Positions 5,827 through 7,575 of a stretch of DNA of 7,575 bases are shown piece by piece. Under the pieces are notes generated by a model that saw only the letters and a program-made list of their open reading frames with translations, was not told the DNA's origin and did not search any database. This DNA is from Actinomycetes bacterium (lineage in GTDB: Bacteria > Actinomycetota > Actinomycetes > Mycobacteriales > Mycobacteriaceae): the NCBI GenBank assembly GCA_023415515.1, contig JAEZKH010000224.1, positions 1 through 7,575 on the forward strand, read 5' to 3'. The number at the start of each line of letters is the position of its first letter. The stretch's first letter is position 1. The translations under genes and the position numbers were made by a program.

Positions 5827-5864
5827 CAGCCGGAGCGCCGGACAGCTGTCCAGCACTCCGGCTG
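5827..5864. terminator. 38-bp inverted repeat: probable terminator hairpin with an embedded operator core
   Basis: Two 19-base arms meet with no spacer and match at 17 of 19 positions. The left arm reads CAGCCGGAGCGCCGGACAG; mismatches are at 5836/5855 and 5839/5852. It begins seven bases after the stop codon of the repeat-rich gene on the minus strand, where a transcript terminator would be expected, and has no T-tract, as is common in mycobacteria. The centre (5840-5851) is GGACAGCTGTCC, identical to the core of the palindrome at 5733-5746, so it may also bind the same regulator. Both roles are inferred. Confidence 0.5.
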
Positions 5865-5870
5865 TCGCCG

Positions 5871-7575
5871 TCAGACCTTCAGCCGACGCCGCCCGAGGTA
5901 GACGGCGAGCCCAAGAGCGCCGAGGCCGAGACCGCCGACCACGCCTCCCGCCGCGATCAGATACATCTGCGTGCGGTCGAGGTTCGCGGATTCGTCGGAG
6001 GCCAACTGCATCCGGTAGTCGCCGGGCAGCGGCGCCTCCTGCGGTTCCCCGAGACCCGGGTACTGCTGGGTGCGGTGCACCTCGAACTGTCGCTCCCCGG
6101 TCGGCGACGTGGTCCACTGCCCCCACGCCGGGGTGGCACCGTCGAGCAACACCTTTCGGCCCCCGTATTGCACGTCGTCGCCGAGGTCGACGATGTTGTT
6201 GACCCGGAACGGCTCGTAGGTGGCGTTCGAATAGCGGACCTGCACCGGGACGTTGTTGTAGTTCAACAGCGGCGGCGGTGGTACGAACGGCGCACCTATC
6301 GGCGGGATGTAGCCGCCGCCGAAGAAGGTGCCGACAGCGACGTCAGCGGCAACGTTTGCAGCGTTGAGGACAACCGCCGTGAAGCTGTAGGCGGCCAGCG
6401 CGGCAGCGTCCACCACGACCCGACCCAACGGCGGCAGGTACACGATCCGTGGTGCGCGGTCGTAGAGGTAGACGATCCGCACCGGGGCACGGTAGGGGTT
6501 GAAGAACACCGGCCGATACCAGTCGTCGTACTCGATCCACCTGCGGTCCCACTGCCGGACCCTCTTGTCCCAGCGCTTCTTGTCCCAGTCCCAATCATGG
6601 TCACGATCGCGGCGGTCGCGGTCCCAATCATGGTCACGATCGCGGTGGTCGCGGTCGCGGTCACCGATCGAAAACTCCGATCCCACTTTGAATTCGGACT
6701 CGAACGGGCCGAGTTTGGTCTTGCTGTCGATGTTGAGTGCGCTCGACAGGAAGTTGACGTCTTCCTTCTTCGCCGGTTCCGGCTTCACCTCGACGGGCTT
6801 GGCCTGCCGTGCGAGCTCGATGTCCTGCGCCGGCGCCTCGAGCGTGTCCGGCTTGGCCAGCGGCGCCCGCTGCGCAGCCTTGGCGGCCGGCGACGGATCG
6901 GTCTTGGATTCGTCGGACGCGGGCGGCTGCTTGTCACCCGGCTGAGCCGGCTGATCCGCGCTCGGAGCGTCGGCCTTGGGGGCATCCGCGCTCGGAGCGT
7001 CGGCCTTCGGCGCGTCGGGCTTCGGGGCGTCCGCGTTCGGCGCGTCAGCCTTGGGGGCGTCAGCCTTGGGGGCGTCAGCCGAGGGCGGCGCTGCCGGGGG
7101 TGAGTCGACCTTCGGCGCATCGGCCTTCGGCGCATCCGCCGTGGGCGCATCGGCCTTCGGTGCATCCGCCTTCGGCGCATCGGCCTTCGGCGCATCGGCC
7201 TTCGGGGCATCCGCCTTCGGCTGCTGGGCCGGGGCTTCTGCCTTCGGCGGATCGGCCTGCGGCGCCTCTACTGCTCGCGGCCGCTCCTTCGGCGGCGGCG
7301 CCGCGACCTGCGGTGCAGGGGCTTCGGGTTGCGGCGGCGGCGCCTGCACCTGCGGAGCGGGTGCTTGCGGCTGTGGCGCCGGTTCAGGGGCCTGGATCTG
7401 CGGCGCGGGCGCCTGCTGCGGCGGCGCTTCGATCACCTGCTGCGGCGCAGGCGGCTCCTTGGGGGCCCGCGGAGCCTCCGCTGGTGCCCGTTGTTCGGGG
7501 GCCGCCTGCGGCGCTTCCGGAGCGACGACCTGCGGGGTGGGGATGATCGGAATGCCCGGATCGTTCTTGTCCGGT
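5871..7575 (-). CDS. Pro/Ala-rich repeat protein with C-terminal membrane anchor, partial (5' end missing)
   Basis: The C-terminal 567 residues of a protein whose start lies beyond the right edge; the frame is open through base 7575, so the GTG at 7436 is not the real start. I do not recognise a characterised family. In order (fragment numbering): a Pro/Ala/Gln-rich region (1-119), a block of (K/S/T/N)ADAP pentapeptide repeats (120-209), a low-complexity linker, a conserved-looking VNFLSSALNIDSKTKLGPFE segment, an Asp/Arg/His/Trp tract (about 305-346), and a Trp/Tyr-rich region with WIEYDDWYRPVFFNPYRAPV. After a mildly hydrophobic stretch (about 383-416) comes a globular-looking part with PVQVRYSNATYEPFRVNN. 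A membrane helix at about 538-558 and the tail GRRRLKV end the protein. The layout suggests a cell-envelope protein with a wall-spanning stalk, anchored by its C-terminus; a signal peptide would be outside the window. The coding call is firm; the role is unknown. Confidence 0.85.
   Translation of the reverse strand, partial: PDKNDPGIPIIPTPQVVAPEAPQAAPEQRAPAEAPRAPKEPPAPQQVIEAPPQQAPAPQIQAPEPAPQPQAPAPQVQAPPPQPEAPAPQVAAPPPKERPRAVEAPQADPPKAEAPAQQPKADAPKADAPKADAPKADAPKADAPTADAPKADAPKVDSPPAAPPSADAPKADAPKADAPNADAPKPDAPKADAPSADAPKADAPSADQPAQPGDKQPPASDESKTDPSPAAKAAQRAPLAKPDTLEAPAQDIELARQAKPVEVKPEPAKKEDVNFLSSALNIDSKTKLGPFESEFKVGSEFSIGDRDRDHRDRDHDWDRDRRDRDHDWDWDKKRWDKRVRQWDRRWIEYDDWYRPVFFNPYRAPVRIVYLYDRAPRIVYLPPLGRVVVDAAALAAYSFTAVVLNAANVAADVAVGTFFGGGYIPPIGAPFVPPPPLLNYNNVPVQVRYSNATYEPFRVNNIVDLGDDVQYGGRKVLLDGATPAWGQWTTSPTGERQFEVHRTQQYPGLGEPQEAPLPGDYRMQLASDESANLDRTQMYLIAAGGVVGGLGLGALGLAVYLGRRRLKV
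6588..6653. repeat. 33-bp tandem duplication within the repeat-rich gene
   Basis: Two adjacent 33-base copies (6588-6620 and 6621-6653) differ at one position only. Each encodes eleven residues of the RD(H/R)RDRDHDWD type on the minus strand; the single difference changes His to Arg. The near identity at DNA level points to a recent in-frame duplication. Confidence 0.9.
6948..7217. repeat. 15-bp repeat array encoding (K/S/T/N)ADAP pentapeptides
   Basis: 270 bases encode 18 consecutive pentapeptide units on the minus strand, mostly KADAP, with SADAP, TADAP, NADAP, KPDAP and KVDSP variants, one divergent PAAPP unit and a final SADQP. The DNA units (GGCGCATCGGCCTTC-like, read on the plus strand) differ mainly in silent positions, showing diversification under selection for the peptide. 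Copy number probably varies between strains. Confidence 0.9.

Noticed and set aside
6499..6945. Plus-strand frame with SR-dipeptide-like repeats
   Set aside because: Antisense reading of the Asp/Arg/His/Trp tract, not an SR protein.
5691..7103. 470-codon plus-strand open frame, including an MVTIAVVAVAV-like hydrophobic stretch
   Set aside because: It crosses an intergenic region and mirrors the repeat-rich gene; the hydrophobic stretch is the antisense of the 33-bp duplication.

Overview
The window looks like chromosomal DNA of a mycobacterium, probably a fast-growing Mycolicibacterium-type species. The DNA is GC-rich, GTG starts are frequent, and candidate promoters resemble mycobacterial leaderless promoters (TANNNT six to seven bases before a GTG). 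The gene families also fit: DUF1990, GAF-ANTAR, actinobacterial holin-like/DUF3618 and a FabG3-like SDR. Genus is inferred from protein resemblance only. I see no rRNA, tRNA, CRISPR array, insertion sequence or prophage.

Left block, minus strand (1-1779): an aldo/keto reductase is followed after 2 bases by a conserved protein of unknown function. After a 112-base gap comes the N-terminus of a probable PaaI-type thioesterase that runs off the left edge. The reductase and the unknown protein are almost certainly co-transcribed. The thioesterase has its own candidate leaderless promoter.

Middle block, plus strand (1818-3860): a DUF1990 protein diverges from the aldo/keto reductase across 38 bases. 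Then comes a probable three-gene operon: a GAF-ANTAR RNA-binding regulator, a two-helix holin-like (YqjE/DUF1469-type) membrane protein, and a DUF3618 protein with a C-terminal membrane anchor, whose start overlaps the holin-like stop. A pair of small hairpins with six-base loops lies between the ANTAR stop codon and the holin-like start. One loop fits the ANTAR recognition pattern and the other does not.

Right block, minus strand (3865-7575): a DAP-dehydrogenase/amine-dehydrogenase-like oxidoreductase is followed by a FabG3-like short-chain dehydrogenase, 30 bases apart, as a two-gene operon. Its promoter region carries a perfect 14-base palindrome abutting the likely -10 box. The central 12 bases of that palindrome recur exactly 106 bases upstream, at the core of a 38-base inverted repeat that also sits where the upstream gene's terminator should be. 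Upstream of it is the C-terminal 567 residues of a large Pro/Ala-rich protein with (K/S)ADAP repeats, an Asp/Arg/His/Trp tract made by a 33-bp tandem duplication, and a C-terminal membrane anchor.

Most genes belong to known families. The least explained structures are the shared palindrome around 5733-5864, the hairpin pair beside the ANTAR gene, and the repeat-rich surface-type protein. I found no clear evidence of a wholly new multi-gene system.
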